Shown in pieces: positions 1-6,340 of a DNA stretch of 8,062 bases. The stretch is from Nitrososphaerota archaeon. GTDB taxonomy: Archaea; Thermoproteota; Nitrososphaeria; Nitrososphaerales; UBA183. The notes beneath the pieces are model-generated. The model saw only the letters and a program-made list of their open reading frames with translations. It made no database searches and was not told where the DNA came from. A program made the translations under genes and the position numbers. The DNA lies in NCBI GenBank assembly GCA_027386095.1, contig DAHXUN010000006.1, positions 1-8,062 of the forward strand, given 5' to 3'. Each line of letters begins with the position of its first letter. Position 1 is the stretch's first letter.

Positions 1-1419
1 GTGCCTCGTCTGTGTGAACTCCAGCATCCCCTCGACCCCCAGCTCCCTCCCTATCCCGCTCTTCTTGAATCCGCCTCGCGGGGCGGCGGCGGAGAGGAGA
101 TGGTACTCGTTGACCCAGACCGTCCCCGCGTCTATGCCCCCCGATACGCGCCGTGCCCTCTCCGCGTCCCTGGTCCAGACGCCGGCAGCGAGGCCGTACT
201 CCGTGTCGTTCGCCAGCCTGAGGGCCTCGTCCTCGGTGTCGAAGTCGAGGGCGACCAGGACCGGGCCGAAGACCTCTTCCCTGGCGACTTCGGCCTCTTC
301 AGGGACCTCTGTCAAGAGGGTGGGCGGATAGTACAGCCCCCCCGCCGGGGTCGCCCCTTCCATCTGCTTCCTGTAGTAGACCCGCGCGCCTCCGCTGACC
401 CCCTTGTCCACCAGAGTCTCGATCTTCGCCTTTTGTTCCGAGGTCGTGATGGCGCTGACGTCTGTCTCCATGTCGAGCGGGTTCCCGGCCCGCATCTTCT
501 CCATCCCCTCCTTCAGCTTGGCGAGGAACCTCTCCCTGATGGAGGCTTGGACGATGAGCCTGCTCCCTGACTCGCAGAGCTGGCCGGAGTTGAGGTATAT
601 CCCGAAGAGGACCCCTTTCGCCGCCTTCGCCAGGTCGGCGTCCTCGAAGACCACGTTGGGGGACTTTCCCCCTAGTTCCATGGTGAACTTCTTGATCCCC
701 GCGGACCCTGAAAGCAGGCGCTCCCCTGTGGCTGTGGACCCGGTGAAGCTGACCATGCTCACCTTTGAACTGGACACCAGAGCTTGACCCACTGCTTCCC
801 CTGTCCCGGCGACGGCGTTCATCACGCCGGCTGGGAATCCTGCTGCGCTGCAGTCTTTCGCCAGTTCGAGGGCCGTCAGCGGCGTATGGTGGGAGGGCTT
901 GAGGACGACGGTGTTCCCAGCGAGAAGCGCGGGGGCGACCTTCCATACCGCCATGAGGAGCGGGACGTTCCAGGGCGCTATGGCCCCGACGACCCCCAGC
1001 GGGGCGTACTGGACTATCCCCTTCGTCCCCGGATACTCCGGGTGCTCTATCTCCCTCGCCGAAGGGAAGTCCTTCGTGGTCGCGAAGTAGCGGATGTGCT
1101 CGATGGCCAGGGGTATGTCCATCAGAGTGCTCTGACGGATCGTCTTCCCGGTGTTCTCCGATTCGAGGCCGGAATACTCGGCCGACCTCTCTTGGACCCT
1201 GTCTGCGAGGGCGGCCAGGAGCTTCTGGCGTTCGCCGATGCTCGTCTTCGACCACCTGGCGAATGCTCCCTCCGCCGCGTCTATCGCTTCCTTCGCCTTC
1301 TCCGCGTCGGCGAACGTGACGGTCGCCAGCCTGGAGCCGTCTGCAGGACCCCTCAGCTCGGCTTCTTCTCCCTCGAAGTCCTCCCGGCCTCCTATGAAAT
1401 TCCCGTAGCGTGCTATCAA
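1..1419 (-). CDS. NAD(P)-dependent aldehyde dehydrogenase (ALDH superfamily), C-terminus cut by window edge
   Basis: Oxidises an aldehyde to the acid with NAD(P)+ in the cytoplasm. The reverse strand is open through 473 codons from a TTG at 1419 to the left edge with no stop. Visible motifs are YGNFIGGRE near the N-terminus, APWN (catalytic Asn151), LKPS (Lys174, cofactor phosphate contact), FTGS (225-228), MELGGKSP with the general base Glu248, GQLCESGSRL with the nucleophile Cys282, EVFGP (cofactor-binding Glu/Phe), and GGFKKSGIGRELG near the C-terminus. Family members are usually about 475-500 residues, so only a short tail is missing. The TTG start is chosen because it follows a GGTGA ribosome site at 7-base spacing and lies 3 bases after the alcohol dehydrogenase stop; the in-frame codons before it are CCC and that stop. 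All catalytic residues are present. The aldehyde specificity cannot be read from sequence; the partner dehydrogenase probably supplies the substrate. Confidence 0.95.
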   Translation of the reverse strand, partial: MIARYGNFIGGREDFEGEEAELRGPADGSRLATVTFADAEKAKEAIDAAEGAFARWSKTSIGERQKLLAALADRVQERSAEYSGLESENTGKTIRQSTLMDIPLAIEHIRYFATTKDFPSAREIEHPEYPGTKGIVQYAPLGVVGAIAPWNVPLLMAVWKVAPALLAGNTVVLKPSHHTPLTALELAKDCSAAGFPAGVMNAVAGTGEAVGQALVSSSKVSMVSFTGSTATGERLLSGSAGIKKFTMELGGKSPNVVFEDADLAKAAKGVLFGIYLNSGQLCESGSRLIVQASIRERFLAKLKEGMEKMRAGNPLDMETDVSAITTSEQKAKIETLVDKGVSGGARVYYRKQMEGATPAGGLYYPPTLLTEVPEEAEVAREEVFGPVLVALDFDTEDEALRLANDTEYGLAAGVWTRDAERARRVSGGIDAGTVWVNEYHLLSAAAPRGGFKKSGIGRELGVEGMLEFTQTRH

Positions 1420-1422
1420 GGG

Positions 1423-2556
1423 TCAGTCACCGTCGAAGGCTTTGATGAAAATGTTCCTGAGGTCTTCGCTCCCGGAGTCCTTGGGGTTGGTGACCATGCC
1501 TGTCGACTCTGAGGCTAGAGTGACCAGCGTGTCCATGCTCGAGGCGTAGGCCGACTCTTCGACCCCGGCGTCCCTGACCGAGCGCGCGACCCCCATCATC
1601 CCAAGCAGGCTCCTCAGAGAGTCCGAGAGGCGCCTCCCTCGGTACTTGGGCGGGATGAGCAAGTTCAACCTGTCGTACCTTTCGGGACAGGCGTCGTAGT
1701 TGAAGTCTACGACGTAGGGGAGCAGGAGGCCGACGGCCTTCCCGTGGGGGAGCTTGAAGGTCGCGCCGAGGGAGTGCCCCAGCGCGTGGACCAACCCGAT
1801 CTGAGAGTTGGAGAAGGAGAGCCCAGCCATGGACGCCCCGATGTGGACCTGGCCCCGGGGCCCGAGGCCTCCCGGGTCTCGCATCACGCCTTCGATGTTC
1901 TCCGAGATCAGCTCCAGAGCCTTCTCGGCCATCGCATCGGAGAAGGGGTTGTGCCATGTGCTCCCGTAGGCCTCCACGGCGTGGGCGACGGCGTCCGCGG
2001 CCGTGTTCCTCGTCTGCTCGGGCGGAAGAGAGACCACCAAGGAAGGGTCGAGGATGGCATAGTCGGGGAGGATTTCTGGGGACGCGAGCTCGTGCTTCCT
2101 CTTCTCGTTTTCCTCCGAGAGGACGGCAGCCCAGGTGCACTCGGAGCCGGTGCCGCTGGTCGTCGGGACGGCGATGAGGCGGCTCTTCGTCCTGAGGCCC
2201 AGCTGGACGAGGGGGGTGATGTCATACACCGTCAGGTCGGGGCGCTCGTACAGGGCGAAGAGTATCTTGGCGGTGTCTATCGACGAGCCGCCCCCCGCCG
2301 CTACGAACCAGTCCGGCGAAAACCCCCTGACCTTCTCTAAATGCGCCGTCATCTCGGACAGGGGAGGCTCCGCCGATACGTCCCCCACGGCAAGCGACTC
2401 GGCGCCCTCAGGGAGCGCCCCGCGCACCCGCTCGGGAAGTTCGGTCCCGAGGAGGTAGCGGTCGGTGATTATCGCCGCGCGCCTGATGGGGAGGGAAGAG
2501 AGGTAGGAGAGCGCCTCGTCCCCGAAGACGACCTGCGGCGAACGAAAGAACCACAT
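1423..2556 (-). CDS. Iron-containing (group III) alcohol dehydrogenase
   Basis: A 377-residue cytoplasmic dehydrogenase that interconverts an alcohol and an aldehyde or ketone with NAD(P)(H). The N-terminal nucleotide domain carries GGGSSIDTAK (88-97) and PTTSGTGSE (131-139). The C-terminal helical domain carries the metal ligands in the family's spacing: Asp188 and His192 in DAVAHAVEAY, His257 in GLVHALGHS and His271 in PHGK, plus the conserved His261. Length is normal for the family (about 380-390). The ATG overlaps the stop of the upstream SCP2-type gene by one base (TGATG), and the aldehyde dehydrogenase begins 3 bases after its own stop, so it is the middle gene of a three-gene operon. 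The superfamily also contains glycerol, lactaldehyde, butanol and glycerol-1-phosphate dehydrogenases. The motifs here fit the general alcohol dehydrogenase branch, and I cannot set the substrate. Confidence 0.95.
   Translation of the reverse strand: MWFFRSPQVVFGDEALSYLSSLPIRRAAIITDRYLLGTELPERVRGALPEGAESLAVGDVSAEPPLSEMTAHLEKVRGFSPDWFVAAGGGSSIDTAKILFALYERPDLTVYDITPLVQLGLRTKSRLIAVPTTSGTGSECTWAAVLSEENEKRKHELASPEILPDYAILDPSLVVSLPPEQTRNTAADAVAHAVEAYGSTWHNPFSDAMAEKALELISENIEGVMRDPGGLGPRGQVHIGASMAGLSFSNSQIGLVHALGHSLGATFKLPHGKAVGLLLPYVVDFNYDACPERYDRLNLLIPPKYRGRRLSDSLRSLLGMMGVARSVRDAGVEESAYASSMDTLVTLASESTGMVTNPKDSGSEDLRNIFIKAFDGD
1427..1431 (-). promoter_or_regulatory. Shine-Dalgarno site GGTGA deciding the TTG start of the aldehyde dehydrogenase
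   Basis: GGTGA matches the archaeal/bacterial anti-SD core and ends 7 bases before the TTG at 1419. It lies inside the last codons of the upstream alcohol dehydrogenase, so translation of the two genes is probably coupled. Confidence 0.6.
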
Positions 2557-2960
2557 CAGAACTCGGTCTGGACGCTGGCCGTCGTGTTCACCATCTCTTT
2601 GGCCGCCTTGGTGAACCTCATGATCTTCATCATGGAGCCCTGGAGCTTGAACTTCCCGGTCAGAAGGCCCTGGATCGGGTCGATCTCCTTGTTGATCAGC
2701 TTCCGCCAGTTGCCGTAGGGGCCCGCGTACTTGTACTCCGGAGTCGGGAGGTCAGACTCTGTCAGCGAGAACTTCGCGTCCCTGCATTTGCCGTGGTAGA
2801 GGTCGAGGTAGATGAACGCGTCTTTGTCCAAGGCGCTGTCTTTCTGCACCACGAAAGTGATGGCGCCCTCCCAGTTCTTCCCGGCGTCCTCGTAGCTCTT
2901 GTTCGCGTTGAGCTTCTCCGCATACAGCTTCGTCCACTCTTCGCTTGGAAACCTGGCCAT
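2556..2960 (-). CDS. SCP2 sterol-binding domain protein, small stand-alone form
   Basis: A 134-residue, probably cytosolic protein. SCP2-fold proteins bind lipids, acyl-CoAs or other hydrophobic molecules in a tunnel. The N-terminus MARFPSEEWTKLYAEKLN and the C-terminal stretch with DPIQGLLTGKFKLQGSMMKI are typical of stand-alone SCP2-like proteins of archaea and bacteria; no catalytic motif is expected. The frame stays open upstream to a TTG at 3041 (161 residues) with another ATG at 2993. I chose the ATG at 2960 because family homology begins there, and because a TATA-like box at 2990-2997 would place transcription start close to it and downstream of the earlier starts. It is the first gene of the operon with the alcohol and aldehyde dehydrogenases. 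A role in presenting a hydrophobic alcohol or aldehyde is inference from context only. Confidence 0.8.
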   Translation of the reverse strand: MARFPSEEWTKLYAEKLNANKSYEDAGKNWEGAITFVVQKDSALDKDAFIYLDLYHGKCRDAKFSLTESDLPTPEYKYAGPYGNWRKLINKEIDPIQGLLTGKFKLQGSMMKIMRFTKAAKEMVNTTASVQTEF

Positions 2961-2989
2961 CTCGACCGGGGCGTCAGAGCGGACGCCTA

Positions 2990-2997
2990 TCATAAAA
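2990..2997 (-). promoter_or_regulatory. Putative TATA box for the SCP2-alcohol-aldehyde dehydrogenase operon
   Basis: On the reverse strand TTTTATGA stands out as an A/T island in GC-rich DNA. Its centre is about 34 bases before the ATG at 2960. With the usual archaeal TATA-to-start distance of about 25 bases, the transcript would have a very short leader, consistent with the weak ribosome site before that ATG. Confidence 0.45.
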
Positions 2998-3008
2998 GGG
3001 CTGGCCCT

Positions 3009-3034
3009 GGGCCCGACCCGAGCTGTGCGGGCCC
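3009..3034. repeat. Inverted repeat (7-bp arms, 12-base spacer) between the divergent promoters
   Basis: GGGCCCG at 3009-3015 is the exact reverse complement of CGGGCCC at 3028-3034. The centre (about 3021.5) is nearly equidistant from the two TATA-like boxes facing left and right. It could be an operator for a dimeric regulator of both operons. GC-rich palindromes arise easily in this DNA, so this is tentative. Confidence 0.35.
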
Positions 3035-3043
3035 CCGCCAAGC

Positions 3044-3050
3044 GTTAAAT
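3044..3050 (+). promoter_or_regulatory. Putative TATA box for the phosphoesterase gene
   Basis: GTTAAAT is the only A/T-rich heptamer in the 110 bases before the phosphoesterase ATG at 3112. A start about 25 bases downstream would give a leader of about 40 bases. No good Shine-Dalgarno match precedes the ATG. The complementary ATTTAAC could also serve the minus strand. Confidence 0.4.
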
Positions 3051-3111
3051 CGCACGGAGAGCGCGTACCGCGCGGGCATCAACCGCCAATGTTGGTCCTC
3101 GGGAACCGGCG

Positions 3112-4578
3112 ATGAAGACAGCGGCGTATGTCGGCGTCCTTTCGATAGCGGTCCTGCTGTTGCTCTCGGCTGGGGCGCCCGCCTACGCGAGCGCGGGCCA
3201 GACCAGGACGCCGATAAAGCACCTGATCAACATATACCTGGAGAACCACACCTTCGACAACTTTTTCGGGGTCTATCCCCTCGACCCTTCGTCTCCTAAC
3301 CAGAGCCTGGTCGCGAGCCTTTCCACCCCGACGAACATGCTGGACGCCAACTCCACGGCGAACGTGCCCAGCCCGGTCCCTCCTGGCACGTTTTCCACCC
3401 CCGACCCGGTCGAAGGGAACACGGCCTATCACATCGACTGGAACGGAGGGAAGATGAACGGGTTTGTGGACGGAAGCGGTCCCTCCTCGATGACATACTA
3501 CACCGCCTCCCAGCTGGGCCCCCTCTGGGACCTGGCCGAAGAGTACTCTTTGGCCAACATGTACTTCGCCCCCCTGCTCTCCGAGAGCGCCCCCAACACC
3601 ATGTACTACCTCGCCGGATACTCGCCGATCATGAACGACTATGGCCCGCCTCCTTCCATCCCGTTCTCCCAGACGATCATGGGGGAGCTCCAGAGCTACG
3701 GCGTCTCCTGGGGGTTCTTCATCCCCTACCAGAGCCAGGGGGCGACATACTCTGAGTGGAGCCACGTGTCCGGCATGAACGACCGTCTGGGCAACGTCTT
3801 CTCCTGGAGCACGTTCACGTCAGACCTGAGCTCCGGAGACGTCCCGTCTGTGAGCTGGGTCTTTTCACAGGGCGCAAACGGCACCGACCAGGGGGCGCCC
3901 TCCAACGTCCTGAAGGGGGAGATGTGGATAATCTATCTGATCAATGAGATAGAGCGGAGCCCCATCTGGAGCTCGACGGCCATAACGATAACATGGGACG
4001 ACCCCGGCGGATACTATGACCAGGTGCCCCCTCCCGTCATCGACGGGGTCCAGTCGGGCTTCAGGCTCCCGATGATCCTCGTCTCCCCCTTCGCCAAGGA
4101 GGACTACGTGTCGAACACGGTGTTGACGCACTCGTCGATCCTCGCGCTCATCGACTACAACTGGGAGGTCCCCGCGCTCAACCAGTATGTCTCGCGCGTG
4201 AACATCCCGCTCGACTTCTTCGATTTCAGCGCGCCATACGGAGGGGGTGGCGTCCCAAGAGCGCCAATGACGTTCGACTTCGGCTCGAACTTTCCCCTCC
4301 CGCAGTCGCCTTACTTCGACCTTCCAGGCAACCTGCAGTCGCAGCAGATCTCCGGCGCTTTCCCGATGCAGCCGCAGTACAGCCTGTCCAGCCTCCCATA
4401 TCCGAGGCACGGCTCGACCAACACGACTCTGTCCTCTCTGGGCCCGGGGGTGTTCGTCCAGGCTGACTCGGCTGTCGTCCCGTTCTACGCGTCTGTCTAC
4501 TTCCTCACCCTCCTGGTGGCTGCGAACGTCGCTCTCCTCGCCTGGGGGGTCAGGGTCAGGAAGAGGGAGAGGGGATAG
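3112..4578 (+). CDS. Secreted, C-terminally anchored phosphoesterase (phospholipase C/acid phosphatase family)
   Basis: A 488-residue metal-dependent phosphoesterase acting outside the membrane. Residues 1-26 form a signal peptide (Lys2, hydrophobic core, AYA before the likely cleavage). The catalytic domain starts with HLINIYLENHTFDNFFGVYP (37-56), the archaeal form of the ENRSFD metal-binding motif. It continues with SESAPNTMYYLAGYSP (157-172), which holds the likely nucleophile region and the conserved Asn162, then VPSVSWVF (244-251), ITITWDDPGGYYDQVPPP (291-308) and GFRLPMILVSPFAK (316-329). Asp296 and Asp297 stand where relatives usually have Asp-Glu. A helix at about 458-480 followed by RVRKRERG anchors the C-terminus with a short cytosolic tail, so the enzyme faces outward. 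Several N-glycosylation sequons (Asn45, Asn63, Asn80, Asn256, Asn437) fit a surface protein. The family cleaves phospholipids or phosphomonoesters; the substrate here is open. A six-helix membrane protein follows 2 bases later. Confidence 0.9.
   Translation: MKTAAYVGVLSIAVLLLLSAGAPAYASAGQTRTPIKHLINIYLENHTFDNFFGVYPLDPSSPNQSLVASLSTPTNMLDANSTANVPSPVPPGTFSTPDPVEGNTAYHIDWNGGKMNGFVDGSGPSSMTYYTASQLGPLWDLAEEYSLANMYFAPLLSESAPNTMYYLAGYSPIMNDYGPPPSIPFSQTIMGELQSYGVSWGFFIPYQSQGATYSEWSHVSGMNDRLGNVFSWSTFTSDLSSGDVPSVSWVFSQGANGTDQGAPSNVLKGEMWIIYLINEIERSPIWSSTAITITWDDPGGYYDQVPPPVIDGVQSGFRLPMILVSPFAKEDYVSNTVLTHSSILALIDYNWEVPALNQYVSRVNIPLDFFDFSAPYGGGGVPRAPMTFDFGSNFPLPQSPYFDLPGNLQSQQISGAFPMQPQYSLSSLPYPRHGSTNTTLSSLGPGVFVQADSAVVPFYASVYFLTLLVAANVALLAWGVRVRKRERG
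4569..4574 (+). promoter_or_regulatory. Shine-Dalgarno site before the TTG start of the membrane protein
   Basis: GAGGGG ends 6 bases before the TTG at 4581 and lies within the last codons of the phosphoesterase gene. It supports the TTG start and coupled translation. Confidence 0.45.
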
Positions 4579-4580
4579 AG

Positions 4581-5138
4581 TTGTCATCACTATGGAAGTC
4601 TGTCTCGGGCCTGGCGGTCTTTTCCCTCACGGGGTCCCTTTTCTCTACAAGTTTGCTGCTCTGGTTCGGATACGCGTCGCAGCTCGTCTATACCATCGGG
4701 GACACCAGGCAGCTGGGCCCCCTGTTCCTTGGCATAATCGCGGGGAGCATGCTCTTCTCGCTCGTCGGCTACCTGACCAGGCCCACCCTGAGCGTCCTCA
4801 TTCTGGAGACGTTGGCCGCGTCCTTGCTCCTCGCGGTCTCCTACTCGGCCATGGTGCTCGACTCGTTCGTGCTCGGCGGGACGACGGTCCTCGCGGTCTC
4901 CTTCGCCATGTCTTCGGCCCTGGCCCCGGTTGGGACGCTGCTGAGGCTGGACAGGGGGCCTTACTCCCTCCCCATGAGAGCGATGTTCGGAACGGCGCAG
5001 GGGCTGCTGACCATCCTGTTCGTCTTCCTCTACGCGTACCACTACGAGGCGAACGGCCAGCTCGACTTCTACGTCGGGCCCCTTGTCCTGCTGGCGCTTT
5101 CGCTCCTCTCTTCTATGGTCCTCATGCGCGTCAGATAG
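4581..5138 (+). CDS. Six-helix integral membrane protein of unknown function
   Basis: I do not recognise the family of this 185-residue protein. Hydrophobic segments at about 11-36, 47-65, 69-91, 96-118, 134-154 and 163-182 suggest six transmembrane helices with short loops. Basic residues lie in the 2-3 turn (TRP at 66-68), the 4-5 loop (LLRLDRG at 120-126, then PMR at 131-133) and at the C-terminus (RVR), which favours both ends in the cytoplasm. No transporter, peptidase or catalytic motif is visible. The TTG start is preceded by GAGGGG at 6-base spacing; the nearby ATG at 4592 is out of frame. Only 2 bases separate it from the anchored phosphoesterase, so the two are almost certainly one transcript and may work together at the membrane. 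That link is inference from spacing. Confidence 0.75.
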   Translation: MSSLWKSVSGLAVFSLTGSLFSTSLLLWFGYASQLVYTIGDTRQLGPLFLGIIAGSMLFSLVGYLTRPTLSVLILETLAASLLLAVSYSAMVLDSFVLGGTTVLAVSFAMSSALAPVGTLLRLDRGPYSLPMRAMFGTAQGLLTILFVFLYAYHYEANGQLDFYVGPLVLLALSLLSSMVLMRVR

Positions 5139-5173
5139 GACCCGGGTCATCGCCTTGTCAGAGAATGGGCGCG

Positions 5174-5181
5174 TTGATAAG
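5174..5181 (+). promoter_or_regulatory. Weak TATA-like box before the GlpA-like gene
   Basis: TTGATAAG is the most A/T-rich stretch in the 92-base gap 5139-5230. It would place transcription start near 5205, about 25-30 bases before the GTG at 5231. It is a poor match, and read-through from the membrane protein gene is equally possible. The rest of the gap holds no gene and no T-run terminator. Confidence 0.25.
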
Positions 5182-5230
5182 ACGGCCTGTGTGACAGCCG
5201 CCCTGTGGGGCCGCGGCGTCCCGACGGGGA

Positions 5231-6340
5231 GTGAGCGGGTGGAGAGCTCTGCCTGAGGCCGCGCCGGGCTCGGACGTCGCGATCATAGGCGCCGGGGTGG
5301 TCGGTCTGGCCGTAGCGCACCGCCTCGCGGGCTCGGGGAAGAGGGTCGTGGTGGTCGAGAAGGAGAAGGGCCCTGGGATGGGGGTCACCGCGGGGCAGGC
5401 GAACGTCATCCATGTGATCCAACTCCCGTTTGGCTCGCTGAAGAGCAAACTCGCAAGGAGGGGGAACCACATGTACGACGACCTCTGCCGTGAGCTCGGG
5501 GTCAGGCTGAACCGGATGCCCGCCCTCCTGGTGGTGAACAGATGGCTCGCAGTCCCTGTTCTGCTCGCCGCCTTCGCCTACGTCAAGCTTGAGCTCGGCA
5601 AGGAGTTCAGGGTCAGTCTGATGAGGGGGAGCAGCCTGAGGAAGGCCGAGCCCTCGCTGGCCGTGGGGGTCATCGGGGGGTTGAAGGTCGACGGCTATGG
5701 GACTGTGGACGTCCATGAACTGGTGTCGCGCCTCGCTGACGCTTCGACGGCCAGGGGCGTGACGTTCAGGTTCGGCTGCAAAGTGACGTCGGCGGACGCC
5801 CGTGAAGAGGCGGTGTCGCTGAAGACCTCCTGCGGCGAGATAAGGGCCAGGGTCGTCGTCAACGCCGCGGGACTGTACTCCGACGAGGTCGCGGCTGCCT
5901 TCGGAGTAGACCTAGGGAGGCTCGAGCCAGGGCTGGGCGTCATGGCGGTGTGCTCGGGCCTATCTCTCAAGTGCATCGTCGCGCCGCTCCCGCTGGGGAC
6001 GGGCTCGAAGACGAAGGGGGGCGCGCTGATCCCCGCCACCGACGGCACGACGATCGTTGGACCCACCCTCAGGGTCACCCAATCGAAGGAGGACAGGGCC
6101 TACACGGAAGAAGACCTGGCCCAGCTGACAGCGAAGTTCGGCCCTCTTCTAAAGGCGGTCTGGAAGACTGTAAGGGTGTACGTCGGGACGAGGCCCCTCT
6201 CCCCTACAAGGGACTTCATCATAGACTATCGCCCACAGAAGAGGGTGGTGAACCTGGTGGGGATCGAGTCCCCTGGCCTGACAGCCGCTCCTGCCATCGC
6301 CGAGATGGTGGAGCGCATGATAGCGGGGCCCAATCAATGA
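5231..6340 (+). CDS. GlpA-like FAD-dependent glycerol-3-phosphate dehydrogenase-type oxidoreductase
   Basis: A 369-residue flavoprotein of the DAO/GlpA superfamily. In relatives FAD accepts electrons from sn-glycerol-3-phosphate, giving dihydroxyacetone phosphate and passing electrons to a quinone. Evidence: the FAD Rossmann motif DVAIIGAGVVGLAVAHRL (15-32; G20, G22, G25), the acidic end of strand 2 (VVVVEKE), SLKSKLARRGNHMYDDLCRE (69-88) as in clostridial-type GlpA, VVNAAGLYSDEVA (209-221), ATDGTTIVGPT (269-279) and a C-terminal FAD segment NLVGIESPGLTAAPAIAEM (341-359). It stops there, without the C-terminal [2Fe-2S] BFD-like domain of longer GlpA proteins. The loop at 57-68 is shorter and lacks the SG-HAGYD-type sequence of relatives. 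GTG 5231 is the only likely start: the frame is closed by a stop at 5192 and no other ATG, GTG or TTG lies before the Rossmann motif. It overlaps the kinase start by ATGA. L-2-hydroxyglutarate oxidase-like activity is an alternative. Confidence 0.8.
   Translation: MSGWRALPEAAPGSDVAIIGAGVVGLAVAHRLAGSGKRVVVVEKEKGPGMGVTAGQANVIHVIQLPFGSLKSKLARRGNHMYDDLCRELGVRLNRMPALLVVNRWLAVPVLLAAFAYVKLELGKEFRVSLMRGSSLRKAEPSLAVGVIGGLKVDGYGTVDVHELVSRLADASTARGVTFRFGCKVTSADAREEAVSLKTSCGEIRARVVVNAAGLYSDEVAAAFGVDLGRLEPGLGVMAVCSGLSLKCIVAPLPLGTGSKTKGGALIPATDGTTIVGPTLRVTQSKEDRAYTEEDLAQLTAKFGPLLKAVWKTVRVYVGTRPLSPTRDFIIDYRPQKRVVNLVGIESPGLTAAPAIAEMVERMIAGPNQ

Noticed and set aside
299..1255. Long minus-strand open frame of 318 codons
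   Set aside because: It lies in another frame of the aldehyde dehydrogenase, is extremely rich in Arg, Gly and Pro, and has no recognisable domain, while the true frame carries every ALDH motif.
1423..2556. Glycerol-1-phosphate dehydrogenase (archaeal lipid backbone enzyme) as identity of the iron dehydrogenase
   Set aside because: Same superfamily, but the PTTSGTGSE and GLVHALGHS motifs and the aldehyde dehydrogenase partner fit a general group III alcohol dehydrogenase.
784..2718. Plus-strand open frames at 784-1512, 1744-2340 and 2341-2718
   Set aside because: All are antisense to the dehydrogenase operon, with Arg/Gly-rich low-complexity translations typical of GC-rich shadow frames.
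3079..4590. Minus-strand open frames at 3079-3765 and 3865-4590
   Set aside because: Antisense to the well-supported phosphoesterase; no domains and composition typical of shadows.
5139..5148. Palindrome GACCCGGGTC directly after the membrane protein stop
   Set aside because: Only 5-bp arms with no loop and no following T-run, so it is not a convincing terminator; likely chance in GC-rich DNA.
4592..5194. 200-codon plus-strand frame starting at an ATG within the membrane protein gene
   Set aside because: Arg/Pro/His-rich shadow. The frame at 4581 gives six clean hydrophobic segments and fits the upstream spacing.
5219..5230. Small hairpin TCCC-GACG-GGGA abutting the GTG start of the GlpA-like gene
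   Set aside because: A 4-bp stem is too weak to claim as regulatory, and the GGGGA has no spacing to the start, so it is not a usable Shine-Dalgarno site.
5950..6336. 129-codon N-terminal extension of the kinase frame
   Set aside because: It overlaps the GlpA-like gene completely and resembles no protein. The ATG at 6337 directly precedes the phosphate-1 motif and overlaps the upstream stop in the usual ATGA way.
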